Shown: positions 44,034 to 53,947 of the stretch, piece after piece | Position numbering within the stretch: position 1 is the first letter of the stretch | Layout of the letters: each line of letters starts with the position of its first letter | Assembly (NCBI GenBank): GCA_000513555.1 | Contig: ALYD01000002.1 | Span: forward strand, 1-64,000 | Length of the DNA: 64,000 bases | Direction of reading: 5' to 3' | From: Lachnospiraceae bacterium JC7 | GTDB taxonomy: Bacteria > Bacillota > Clostridia > Lachnospirales > Lachnospiraceae | Translations under genes and position numbers: made by a program | Notes under the pieces: model-generated | Database searches by the model: none | What the model was told of the DNA's origin: nothing | What the model saw: only the letters and a program-made list of their open reading frames with translations

Positions 44034-46418
44034 CTATTCCCTCTCCTTCAGCGCGTCTGTCAGCTTAATGCTTTTCACGAGACGCATCTCCAGAAACCAT
44101 GCGATCACAGATATGACCCCGCACAGCAAAAAAGCATAGACCGACGAGGGCGGGTCGAACTTCATTCTGAAAACATAGCTGTCTGTCTTCATCATGGATT
44201 CAAACAGCTTTCTGATGAAATAGTTTCCGGGAACCCCCATGAGGATTCCGGCGGCGAAATAGACCATCATTTCAAACCAGAGCATCCACCCGAGCTCCCT
44301 GTCAGTAGTACCGAGGACCCTCAGAGTCACAAGCTCCGTAGTCCGTTCCCTGAGGTTTATCATGGAAATGTTGTAGATAAGTATCACCCCCGCAATGACA
44401 GACAGGATGTTGAACACATCCACCATGATAGTCATGCTGCGGAACATGTCCGAAAAAGTCCTTCGGGTCTTCAGTTTATCAACTATCCAGGTGACTCTTC
44501 CGGAATCATAAAGTTCCTTCTTCACCTCATCAAAATGCCCGGGTTCTGCAGAGATAAGCAGTATATCCGCCATGGAATCTATACCGAGAACATCAGGAAA
44601 GCAGTCTAGTTTCAGATAGCATCTGCTTCCGAAGGTCTCGCTCAGGACTCCCGACACCCTTACATCCCTCCAGCCTGTGACAAGCCCCGGAATGGAAAAT
44701 TCCACCCTGTCTCCCTCCTTGACATGAAGTTTATTCGCCAGACGTTCATTAATAAGAAGTCCATCCTCGGGAATGTCTATGTACTCCATTTTTTCATTGT
44801 CCAGAACCTTCCATAAATCGCTTCCATCAGGCAGTCCGCTGAGAAGTGAATAGTCAGACTGAGAATCCTTTCTCAGCATTACGGCTCTTTCAAATACAGG
44901 TTCCGCGCTTCTCACGTGCATAAGCGTTTCTGCGGAATCCAGCACCTTTCCGGGCGAACTGTACCTGTCCAGCTGCGCCTCCAGATCATAGGCCTTACAG
45001 TTATCATATTCCGATACCATGACACTGTTTATAAGTGGGCCGTAGGAAAAAAGCACCGACGACATGGCAAAGGGAAAACCTATGGCGAGCGCTATGAGAA
45101 ATCCTCTGAAGGGATTTCTGAGTATAGACATTAGCCCCATCTTAGTCATGAATCTTATGTGCTCCCCGAGGAACGCAGGCAGCTTCATTTCACCGAAGAC
45201 CTGTGGACTCCGGGCCCTCATGGCCATGGAAGGCGTTATCCCGAGTATCCCTCTTATTCCCGCAAATACCGCAGCAACGCTTGTCGCTATGGCGATGAGA
45301 AAGGCAAGGAGCTTCGATATAACAGGTTCATAGTAGACAGGATCCGGAAGATTATAGAAAGATCTGTAAAGGTCGAACATGGATCTTCCGAAGGGGGACG
45401 CAAAGATGCAGCCCGCCAGTGCTCCAAGGATCCCTATGACAAGTCCCTGCATCATATATGCGCCCATGAGCTCCATGTCTGTCATACCAAAAGCCTTCAT
45501 GGTTCCTATGAGACTTCTGTCCCTGTCGATCATTTTGTTTAGCACCACATAGAGCATGAACACAGAGATACTCATAAAAAGAAACGGGATCACCGTCCCC
45601 ATGGAACTCAATTCCTCAAACTCTCCCTCCATTTCCTGAAAGCTTGCCTGATGCTCCTTCTCGCAGAGGCTCTGAAGCCCATAAGGCTGAAGTCTGTCCT
45701 CCAGCTTTCGTTTTACATCTGCATATTCATATCCATCCTCAAGGATAAACCCTATCTCCGTAAGGTTCGAGCTGTCCATCATTTTCTCCATCTTATCCCT
45801 GGAGATGACCGCAATATCGTAAGTGGATCCATCAGGTATCATGGCCCCTCCCGGAGGCATGGCATAGATGTAATCGGGTTCATTGACTGTACCCGCGTAG
45901 GCAAATCTATGGCTCTTTCCGTTGACCACCAGTCTTATCTCGTCCCCCGGTGAAAAGTCATATATCTTTTCCATACTTGCCCCCAGGAAAATGGCATTAT
46001 CAGCTGTGAACTCACTTCCCGGAGGAAGGACCCGTTCTCCCTTTCCGTCATCAAGTGTAAGGGACGAAAGGTTCACCCTGTCATACTTGCTGTAACTCAT
46101 CAGGTGAACTGTGACTATTTCCTCCTGATCGTCCGTGACCAGCCTTACGTCGGAGGCGATCTTTCCTCCCGCCTCTCTTATGCCCGGAAGCTCTGTAAAA
46201 CGTTCAAGATCCGCCTCGGAAATGCCTATGACTGTTGCAAAAACGTCAGTCAGCTTTCGTTCTTTATATAATTCCTGAATCTGTCCCTTTAGATTTGTAA
46301 GGGTATCGAACATCGAGACCATGGTCATGATGCCTATGGCGATGATAAAGACCGAGCCGAATAGGGAGCCCTTGTTACGCCATGCAAGTCTCAATGCATT
46401 TTTTCTAAACTGTTTCAT
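44034..46418 (-). CDS. FtsX-like ABC transporter permease (two-domain)
   Basis: 794 residues. There is one N-terminal helix (about 18-38), a large extracellular region (about 45-270), three helices (about 275-395), a further helix after about residue 440, a second extracellular region and three C-terminal helices (about 655-790), the duplicated FtsX/MacB layout of lipoprotein-translocase or antimicrobial-peptide exporters. TLRVLGTTDRELGWMLWFE and IGTMKAFGMTDMELMGAYM are the conserved cytoplasmic coupling loops. It starts nine bases after the ATPase stop. It acts with the ATPase and the HlyD-like adaptor. Confidence 0.9.
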   Translation of the reverse strand: MKQFRKNALRLAWRNKGSLFGSVFIIAIGIMTMVSMFDTLTNLKGQIQELYKERKLTDVFATVIGISEADLERFTELPGIREAGGKIASDVRLVTDDQEEIVTVHLMSYSKYDRVNLSSLTLDDGKGERVLPPGSEFTADNAIFLGASMEKIYDFSPGDEIRLVVNGKSHRFAYAGTVNEPDYIYAMPPGGAMIPDGSTYDIAVISRDKMEKMMDSSNLTEIGFILEDGYEYADVKRKLEDRLQPYGLQSLCEKEHQASFQEMEGEFEELSSMGTVIPFLFMSISVFMLYVVLNKMIDRDRSLIGTMKAFGMTDMELMGAYMMQGLVIGILGALAGCIFASPFGRSMFDLYRSFYNLPDPVYYEPVISKLLAFLIAIATSVAAVFAGIRGILGITPSMAMRARSPQVFGEMKLPAFLGEHIRFMTKMGLMSILRNPFRGFLIALAIGFPFAMSSVLFSYGPLINSVMVSEYDNCKAYDLEAQLDRYSSPGKVLDSAETLMHVRSAEPVFERAVMLRKDSQSDYSLLSGLPDGSDLWKVLDNEKMEYIDIPEDGLLINERLANKLHVKEGDRVEFSIPGLVTGWRDVRVSGVLSETFGSRCYLKLDCFPDVLGIDSMADILLISAEPGHFDEVKKELYDSGRVTWIVDKLKTRRTFSDMFRSMTIMVDVFNILSVIAGVILIYNISMINLRERTTELVTLRVLGTTDRELGWMLWFEMMVYFAAGILMGVPGNYFIRKLFESMMKTDSYVFRMKFDPPSSVYAFLLCGVISVIAWFLEMRLVKSIKLTDALKERE

Positions 46419-46427
46419 ATCACGCCT

Positions 46428-47144
46428 TCACCACTCAATGTCCCCGGGATCCATGGGATTCGGGTTTACATCAACAGACTCAAGTGTACCGTCTTTGAAG
46501 TGGAACACTCTGTCAGCTATCTTTGCGATATCTACATTGTGAGTGATGATCACCACCGGTTTTTCATATCTCCGGCAAAAATCGTGGATCAGACGAAGGA
46601 CCTGAACCCCGGTTTTGGAATCAAGAGCACCTGTAGGTTCATCACAGAGCAAAAGATCCGGGTTCTTGCAAAGGGCTCTTGCAATGGCTATACGCTGCTG
46701 TTCACCTCCGGAAAGTCTGTTGGGATAATGATCGGAACGGCTCTCAAGCCCCACTTCTTTTATCAGTTCCCGGGCATCTATGGGAGAATTTCCCATCTCC
46801 CCCGCAAGTTCGATATTTTCAAGGGCAGTTAGTCCCGGAAGGAGGTTGTAGAACTGAAATACGAAACCTATGTGCTTCCGTCTGTACAGAGTGAGTTTCT
46901 TTTTATCATCCCAGTCAAGCATCTCCCCACCGTACCATATCTCCCCCTCAGTGGCTGTCTCTATGCCTCCCAGAATATTGAGGGTTGTGGACTTTCCCGA
47001 ACCTGAAGGCCCCAGTATAACGATCAGCTCCTTATCGTAAATATCAAAATTCACCCCCCTAAGAGCCTGTACCGTTACTTCGCCTAACCGGTACTCTTTC
47101 TTTATATTGATAGCTCTAAGTATTGGTTTTCTGTTATCTGTCAT
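46428..47144 (-). CDS. ABC transporter ATP-binding protein (MacB/LolD type)
   Basis: 238 residues from the ATG at 47144 (GAGGAG four bases upstream). Walker [10 protein letters not shown], signature RLSGGEQQR, Walker [13 protein letters not shown] and H-loop ITHN, all typical of the LolD/FtsE/MacB class. It powers the FtsX-like permease encoded next. First gene of the three-gene operon; the 226 bases upstream hold the symporter terminator and no clear promoter. Confidence 0.93.
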   Translation of the reverse strand: MTDNRKPILRAINIKKEYRLGEVTVQALRGVNFDIYDKELIVILGPSGSGKSTTLNILGGIETATEGEIWYGGEMLDWDDKKKLTLYRRKHIGFVFQFYNLLPGLTALENIELAGEMGNSPIDARELIKEVGLESRSDHYPNRLSGGEQQRIAIARALCKNPDLLLCDEPTGALDSKTGVQVLRLIHDFCRRYEKPVVIITHNVDIAKIADRVFHFKDGTLESVDVNPNPMDPGDIEW

Positions 47145-47245
47145 AAAGCTCCTCTGAAAATTATCATTGCAGCTTGAGCACAACTTCTTGCCACCGGCAA
47201 ATATCTACTCGTGCAGCCACGGCAGCCACTTTCAGGTTATGCCAC

Positions 47246-47279
47246 AAAAAAGTGAGGAGCCGGTTTCCGACTCCTCACG
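47246..47279 (-). terminator. Terminator of the symporter gene
   Basis: The stem GTGAGGAGCCGG with CCGACTCCTCAC (one mismatch) and TTT-type loop is followed on the minus strand by T6. Confidence 0.9.
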
Positions 47280-47370
47280 TATTAAATTACTTTGCTCAGA
47301 ACTCGGTTAGCTTTCGCTAACCATGATAGCACCAAAGTTTTTATTATTCAATGTTTGATCACGCCATTCT

Positions 47371-49020
47371 TTAACGATTGTAATCATTATTCATCATGCC
47401 ATTTCTTTTTCCCACACAAAAGGTTCCTACGATATCGCCAAACACATTATTGGCAGTGTTAAGAGGATCTGTTATGGCATCTATACCTATAAAAATCGCA
47501 AGTGCTTCCATAGGCACATGGAACTGCATAAGAAGTACTGACATACATATGGTTGAAACACCGGGTATTCCAGGAGCTCCAAAAGAAAGTAAGACAATAG
47601 TCACTATCAAAGATACGATCTCGCCGCCCGATAATTCAACTCCGAACACTTTTGCCAGAAACAGCGTGGAGATAGTAAGGACTACTACAAATCCATCCAT
47701 ATTTATGGTTGCTCCAAGTGGAATGGAAAATGAATACAGCTTGGGAGAAATATTAAGCTTTTTATCACAGGTATCCATAGTAAACGGCATGGCAGCGCTG
47801 CTTGAAGACAGGGCAAAAGCATTTAGCCAGGCCGGTACGGAATTTTTAAAAAAATCAAAAGGATTGCTTCCTGTCATAATAAAAACTATGGTTAAATAGA
47901 ACACCAGCATCACTATCATTCCAAGTAAGATACAGAAGAACAATGACAGCAGCGTCTTTATCAAATGGAAATCCATAGTCATAACCATAGATCCTATAAA
48001 AGCAAACACTGCTATAGGCAGACACTTTGTAATGGTAGAAGCCACCCTAAGAAACACATCGTTTGCCGCAGAGATAAAAAAAGTGATTTTCTCAGTCTTT
48101 TCACCCATAAGCGGCACCACTCCTCCAACAAGTATGCCAAGGAAAATAAGCTGCAGTGTAGCGGAATCAACAAAGGCACCAACAAAATTGTCAGGAACTA
48201 TCCCGATAATCGTATCAAGGATGCTGACCGTCTCCTGTTCTCCGACCTGTTGTGTTACACTTATCATGTACGAAAGTTCATTAAAGGTTCCCGGATTTAT
48301 GATATTATATGCAGTAAATGCAACTATGGTAGCTACAAAGGTAGTCATGGCATAAAAGCCCATGACACGGACACCTATCTTCCCCAATTCACTGAGATCT
48401 GTAATGGAAGAAACCGACGCAGCAATGGAAAAGAATATAAGGGGAGCAATAACTGCTTTTAAAGCATTTAAGAATATGGTCTTTATTGTCATAAACACAT
48501 ATTCATTTATTGCGTTACATATATTGCCGCTTAATGCAATTCTCATGAAGCTGCAAAGGATTACCGCAAGAAGCATTGAAAACAAAACATTTATAAGATT
48601 CTTTTGACTTGATATTCCCGCAGTTATGACAATCTTATTGGTTCCGTTTCTGTAGCTCTGTCTGATAATATCGCTGTTGGCATTGATTATCATGTTCCTT
48701 ATAGCAGCCTCGGCATTGGGAGCGGATTCATAGTAGTCGAAGTCAGGATTGAAATTCACTGTCCCTGCCTTTACTTCATTCCCGCTTTCACTCATAAATG
48801 TTATGGTGGTTTTTCCCAAAAATCTTTTTACACGTATGATCACAGGACGATTTTCTTTTGTAACCTTAAAGAGCTCAACGAGACACTCCTCCGCAAGAAG
48901 CACTGCCTTTGACCTGTCCTTGACACCGGTCTTGCATTCTGTCAGCCTGTTTTCTATAAATTCTATGGCATTTGTTAAGTTTCCCTGCTCCGGCGACACT
49001 CTTACAGTAAATTCTTTCAT
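47371..49020 (-). CDS. Dicarboxylate/amino acid:cation symporter with an extra N-terminal domain
   Basis: 549 residues. About 1-135 is a soluble domain absent from ordinary members (usually 400-440 residues): EFTVRVSPEQGNLTNAIEFI, LLAEECLVELF and NGTNKIVITAG read like a diverged GHKL/RsbW ATPase fold. About 140-540 is a DAACS transporter: Ser405-408 (SSSSAAMP, hairpin 1), Asn440 (NMDGF), GAPGIPGVS (hairpin 2) and D-x6-NTANNVFGD in helix 8. The Arg that binds the side-chain carboxylate in Asp/Glu transporters is Asn521, which suggests a neutral or otherwise non-acidic substrate. AGGAGG precedes the ATG. Single gene with a strong terminator. Confidence 0.85.
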   Translation of the reverse strand: MKEFTVRVSPEQGNLTNAIEFIENRLTECKTGVKDRSKAVLLAEECLVELFKVTKENRPVIIRVKRFLGKTTITFMSESGNEVKAGTVNFNPDFDYYESAPNAEAAIRNMIINANSDIIRQSYRNGTNKIVITAGISSQKNLINVLFSMLLAVILCSFMRIALSGNICNAINEYVFMTIKTIFLNALKAVIAPLIFFSIAASVSSITDLSELGKIGVRVMGFYAMTTFVATIVAFTAYNIINPGTFNELSYMISVTQQVGEQETVSILDTIIGIVPDNFVGAFVDSATLQLIFLGILVGGVVPLMGEKTEKITFFISAANDVFLRVASTITKCLPIAVFAFIGSMVMTMDFHLIKTLLSLFFCILLGMIVMLVFYLTIVFIMTGSNPFDFFKNSVPAWLNAFALSSSSAAMPFTMDTCDKKLNISPKLYSFSIPLGATINMDGFVVVLTISTLFLAKVFGVELSGGEIVSLIVTIVLLSFGAPGIPGVSTICMSVLLMQFHVPMEALAIFIGIDAITDPLNTANNVFGDIVGTFCVGKRNGMMNNDYNR

Positions 49021-49175
49021 CCCCGCCTCCTATTTTACAATTGAATTCACTTTTTAAACATATTGTTGTTTCATGCATTAAAAATATCAGTAAATTACTA
49101 TATCAGTTTTATCGTCACCATAGGATTTCTTATAATTTTTCGTGAAATGATCCTCATCAGGATGCACATCTATAC

Positions 49176-49223
49176 AAAAAAACTGCCGCATCCGGATTTT
49201 TTTATCCTTCATGCGACAGTCTT
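49176..49223 (-). terminator. Terminator of the small membrane protein gene at 49256
   Basis: AACTGCCGCAT pairs with ATGCGACAGT (one mismatch), with GGAT/ATCC inside, followed by seven T on the minus strand. Confidence 0.85.
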
Positions 49224-49255
49224 TGCTTCAGGAAAACGCTGATTAAAGTGTTTCC

Positions 49256-49747
49256 TTAATATGCTTTATATTTCTGCGGTGTATTTCTTCTCACCTGCTT
49301 CACAAGCTCATCATTGCCCTCGATATACATACATACCTTGTTTCCGTTTCTGACATAAATATATGCATATTTCTTATCTTCAGGGCCGTTGCCGGAATAG
49401 TCGAGAATCTTTGCATTTCCCATCTCAGTCTTTGCTGCATCCGAGTTCTTCGGTGCAAAAAGAACCAGTTCCTCAGCGTTTGTCTCTACGATCTTTCTTC
49501 TGCGGGATTTGTTAAGAACTTCATCCAGCTCGAAACTTCCGCCGAAATAAGTGTATTCGTATTCTACACTTGAAAAAAGCCATATCCCATAGTCTGCGGC
49601 GATCATTGCAAGAAGCAAAAGCAGTGCAAAGGCATACTGAAGTGCCAGAAACAGTGATATCACCGTAAGAACCAAAGCTCCCACAAAGGCTGCCTTCCAG
49701 TAAACAGGATCATTTCTTTTCACCATGTGCTCTACATATTCATCCAT
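49256..49747 (-). CDS. Uncharacterised two-helix membrane protein
   Basis: 163 residues. Two adjacent hydrophobic segments (about 17-58, VLTVISLFLALQYAFALLLL), then a soluble C-terminal part with YTYFGGSFELDEVLNKSRRRKIVE, a pattern seen in small Lachnospiraceae membrane proteins of unknown function in which a bPH-like domain follows two helices. GGAGA lies before the ATG. The gene sits between groEL and the symporter with its own terminator. No function can be stated. Confidence 0.8.
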   Translation of the reverse strand: MDEYVEHMVKRNDPVYWKAAFVGALVLTVISLFLALQYAFALLLLLAMIAADYGIWLFSSVEYEYTYFGGSFELDEVLNKSRRRKIVETNAEELVLFAPKNSDAAKTEMGNAKILDYSGNGPEDKKYAYIYVRNGNKVCMYIEGNDELVKQVRRNTPQKYKAY

Positions 49748-49801
49748 ATATCTCTCCGTTCCGCCGGGTCATATGATTCATCGGCATATCTTTTAGTTTA
49801 G

Positions 49802-49837
49802 AAAAAAGCCCGAACTGCTTTTTCGCAGTCCGAGCTT
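49802..49837 (-). terminator. Terminator of the groES-groEL operon
   Basis: The stem AAGCcCGaACTGC with GCAGTcCGaGCTT is followed on the minus strand by TTTTTT. It is 105 bases after the groEL stop. Confidence 0.85.
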
Positions 49838-49941
49838 AATTATACGAAATTTATATTCGAGGTGCAAACATAATGATGCTTCCCTCTACAAGCATAAAGC
49901 CCTTAGGATTGCTCCGTCGCATGACACCGGGCTTTATACAC

Positions 49942-51576
<1,635 letters not shown>

Positions 51577-51589
51577 CTAAATGTCTGAA

Positions 51590-51880
51590 TTACTTCTCTA
51601 CGATAGCGAGAATGTCGTTCTGCTTAACAACTGTATACTTCTGTCCGTCAATCTCTACCTCGGAACCGGCATACTTTGAGAAAAGAACGTGATCACCTAC
51701 CTTAACCTGCATGGTGATGTCCTTACCATCAACAACTCCGCCAGGACCAACAGCAACAACAACTGCCTGACCAGGCTTCTCCTTGTCATTCTGTCCAGGA
51801 AGAACGATACCGCTGGCTGTTGTCTCTTCCATCTTCTCTTTCTCGAGAACTACTCTGTCAAATAATGGAACTAACTTCAT
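51590..51880 (-). CDS. groS: Co-chaperonin GroES
   Basis: 96 residues with LVPLFDRVVLEKEKMEETTASGIVLP, split here as LFDRVVLEK and TTASGIVLPG (the mobile loop), and KVGDHVLFSKYAG. It caps the GroEL chamber as a heptamer. AGGAGG precedes the ATG. First gene of the operon. Confidence 0.98.
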   Translation of the reverse strand: MKLVPLFDRVVLEKEKMEETTASGIVLPGQNDKEKPGQAVVVAVGPGGVVDGKDITMQVKVGDHVLFSKYAGSEVEIDGQKYTVVKQNDILAIVEK

Positions 51881-52056
51881 CTGATTGACCTCCTAATTTA
51901 TTACCTTCATAGGTTTGTATTCGGGTCTTCTGCCAATACTTATCTATAGACCTTTGTGAAAACCCTCATGGGCACCGGATATCTGAGATCCGATAACCTT
52001 ACTATCATTACCTCTGTGCCTTTGACATCTACAACTTATCTCTAGCAACAAATCGT

Positions 52057-52085
52057 ATTATAAAGCCCGCTATTAGCAACGTCAA
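52057..52085 (-). promoter_or_regulatory. Sigma-A promoter of groES-groEL
   Basis: TTGACG and TATAAT with an exact 17-base spacer on the minus strand. The -35 lies inside the CIRCE inverted repeat, so HrcA binding would block RNA polymerase. Confidence 0.88.
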
Positions 52086-52099
52086 GCGTCGAGTGCTAA
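52073..52099 (-). promoter_or_regulatory. CIRCE operator (HrcA site)
   Basis: On the minus strand TTAGCACTC, nine bases, then CGTTGCTAA. The first half matches the consensus TTAGCACTC-N9-GAGTGCTAA perfectly; the second half keeps six of nine positions. hrcA itself is not in the window. Confidence 0.9.
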
Positions 52100-52137
52100 T
52101 AATTTAAATATTTCACATTTGCTTCACAAATGGACAT

Positions 52138-52171
52138 AAAAAAATCCGCGCTTCTTTAACGAAAGCGCGGA
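52138..52171 (-). terminator. Terminator of the TRIC/UPF0126 gene
   Basis: The perfect stem TCCGCGCTT with AAGCGCGGA is followed on the minus strand by seven T. Confidence 0.9.
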
Positions 52172-52180
52172 CTTTCTTTA

Positions 52181-52834
52181 TCAGCTTTTCTCTATCTTCG
52201 GAAGATCCAGCTTTTTAATTGTGGCCACCATTCTGATGAACACCACAAATATGATGCTGAGAGACATTGCCATTCCGTTTTCAACATTGAGGTCCAAAAG
52301 AAAAATGTATGTCAGGCATCCAAGTATGGAGGCTATGGCATATATGTGCTTGCTGAAGATCATGGGGATTCTTTTGACTATTACATCCCTTATGAGTCCT
52401 CCGCCTGCACCAGTCATCACTCCCATGAAAACCAGCAGGAAAATATTGGTCTTATAGCCTGCCGAAATCGTCATGTTCACACCATATATGCTGAAGAGCC
52501 CCAAGCCCAGGGAATCAACTATGTTGTTCATGTTTTCTATCTCCCTTGTATGGCTTAAATAGTATTCCCTCTGCCGGTAGGCATGAATGAACACCAAAAG
52601 TGATGTGACCATGGACAGTATGATATTTGGATAATTGAAAAAATTGGATGACGGCACCAGCCCAAGCAGAGTGTCACGCATCACCCCTCCGCCCATGGCT
52701 GTTATGAGCCCTAAAAGTATCACTCCAAAAAGATCCGTTCCCTCTTCTATGGCTATCATTGCTCCTGAAATCGAAAAGGCCACTATTCCCGCCATATCCA
52801 CTATAAAAATAACATTATCAAAATCTGCTATCAT
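52181..52834 (-). CDS. TRIC-type (UPF0126, YadS/YicG-like) membrane protein
   Basis: 217 residues from the ATG at 52834 with GGAG six bases upstream (an ATG four codons earlier is possible). It has seven hydrophobic segments and the duplicated motif of this family: GLITAMGGGVMRDTLLG and GVMTGAGGGLIRDVIV, both containing the GGG-x2-RD signature. Prokaryotic members are trimeric channels, and related YadS/YicG-type proteins have been linked to small amino acid uptake; substrate here is unknown. Confidence 0.88.
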   Translation of the reverse strand: MIADFDNVIFIVDMAGIVAFSISGAMIAIEEGTDLFGVILLGLITAMGGGVMRDTLLGLVPSSNFFNYPNIILSMVTSLLVFIHAYRQREYYLSHTREIENMNNIVDSLGLGLFSIYGVNMTISAGYKTNIFLLVFMGVMTGAGGGLIRDVIVKRIPMIFSKHIYAIASILGCLTYIFLLDLNVENGMAMSLSIIFVVFIRMVATIKKLDLPKIEKS

Positions 52835-53040
52835 TAAAAACTCCATTCCTAAGCCTTTCAGCCGGCTGAACTGACACTGTCGAAAATCTGTTTTCCTCAC
52901 CAACTGTCCGAAAAAATATCAAAGGAAATATTCTCCCAAACGATTATAAAAACCCCTTTATCATCAGTCAAATGCAAGTTCCTGACATACATCATCAGAA
53001 AATCGAATACAGACAGGTTAAACGCAGCCTTATGGCGAAC

Positions 53041-53065
53041 AATAAAAGCACCTCTTCAGAGGTGC
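53041..53065 (-). terminator. Terminator of the toxin-antitoxin operon
   Basis: GCACCTC with GAGGTGC around TTCA, followed on the minus strand by TTTTATT. Confidence 0.8.
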
Positions 53066-53121
53066 CCTTCAAATATAATTCTTTGTTGATACATGATTGG
53101 TGTATGCATATACATATTTAA

Positions 53122-53409
53122 TTATTTCGTACCAGTCGGAATAAACTCAAGCCTCAATCGCATCCCAAGGCCTTTTGCAATTCTCTTCACCATAGCAAGA
53201 CTTGGATTTCGTGTACCGTTTTCTATGCGACTTATATCAGCCTGTGTAATACCGGTTTTTACCGCCAGTTCCCTTTGGGTGATATTCTGTGCATTACGCG
53301 CCTCAATTAGTGCTTGTATAATATCATACTCTGGTTGTAATGCATCATACTCTGTTTTTACATCAGCATTTTGCAATGCTTTTTCTTTATAATCTTTATA
53401 CCTACTCAT
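53122..53409 (-). CDS. XRE-family antitoxin (HigA-like)
   Basis: 95 residues from the ATG at 53409, preceded by GGAGG. The Cro/C1-type HTH (about 37-90) reads NITQRELAVKTGITQADISRIENG. The start overlaps the end of the toxin gene by eight bases, so translation is coupled. The order toxin first, antitoxin second is that of higBA. It should neutralise the toxin and repress the operon via the palindrome at 53772-53795. Confidence 0.88.
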   Translation of the reverse strand: MSRYKDYKEKALQNADVKTEYDALQPEYDIIQALIEARNAQNITQRELAVKTGITQADISRIENGTRNPSLAMVKRIAKGLGMRLRLEFIPTGTK

Positions 53410-53752
53410 TGCAATACCTCCGCTCATAATCCTCTTTATATTTCTTTGCTAATTCAAAGTCTGCTTTCGGCGTCTTTTGCGTTTTCTTTATAAGACCATT
53501 TGTTAATACAGCCTTCTTGCCAACAAAGAAAAAATAAAAAAGCCTTGTAATGTTAGTACCCTGCTTTGTCCGAAGTTCAAATATTCCATCGCCCATCGGA
53601 CCGGAATACGGTTCACGGAGTAATGGACCATTTGCTTCTAACAAATCAATTGTTCTAAATGTCTTTGCCAGCATCTTCGGTTCCAATGAATCTAAAAATT
53701 CCTGAACTGGACATTTTCCATCTTCAGTATCATAGAATTCAATTTCATACAT
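53402..53752 (-). CDS. RelE/HigB-superfamily toxin (Gp49-like)
   Basis: 116 residues from the ATG at 53752 with TAGGAG seven bases upstream (the longer frame to 53809 overlaps the promoter). MYEIEFYDTEDGKCPVQEFLDSL and the core ELRTKQGTNITRLFYFFFVGKKAVLTNGLIKKTQKTP (given as ITRLFYFFFVGKK and GLIKKTQKTP) match the phage-derived Gp49-like/HigB branch of ribosome-dependent mRNA endonucleases. The basic residues of the C-terminus are in place, so it looks intact. Confidence 0.88.
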   Translation of the reverse strand: MYEIEFYDTEDGKCPVQEFLDSLEPKMLAKTFRTIDLLEANGPLLREPYSGPMGDGIFELRTKQGTNITRLFYFFFVGKKAVLTNGLIKKTQKTPKADFELAKKYKEDYERRYCNE

Positions 53753-53770
53753 ACTATTTCTCCTATAGTT

Positions 53771-53799
53771 ACAATATGTCGTATTCGACATATTGTCAA
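53771..53799 (-). promoter_or_regulatory. Promoter and operator of the toxin-antitoxin operon
   Basis: TTGACA and TATTGT are 17 bases apart on the minus strand. A perfect 10-bp inverted repeat (CAATATGTCG, TATT, CGACATATTG, at 53772-53795) fills the spacer and touches both boxes, an ideal site for autorepression. Confidence 0.85.
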
Positions 53800-53898
53800 T
53801 AATTTCCATATAAAAATCAATCTATACGGATGATATCAGAGAACCGTAACTTTGCATATTGTCTAAAAAACGACTATATTGCCCCATTTAATCAACAA

Positions 53899-53935
53899 AT
53901 TAAATCAGGCAGGAGGGATTTATCCACTCCTGCCC
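53899..53935 (-). terminator. Terminator of the MATE gene
   Basis: GGCAGGAG pairs with CTCCTGCC, followed on the minus strand by TGATTTAATTT. It is about 15 bases after the MATE stop. Confidence 0.7.
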
Positions 53936-53947
53936 GGTTTGTCATTT

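Larger units (their letters stand above)
51881..52180. other. groES leader and upstream region
   Basis: 300 bases holding the groES promoter, CIRCE, a leader of about 170 bases, and the terminator of the upstream TRIC-family gene. The leader has no obvious terminator or open frame with a ribosome site. Confidence 0.7.

Noticed and set aside
47145-47370. tRNA or small RNA gene in the gap before the ABC operon
   Set aside because: No cloverleaf or T-loop sequence; the one strong hairpin is the symporter terminator.
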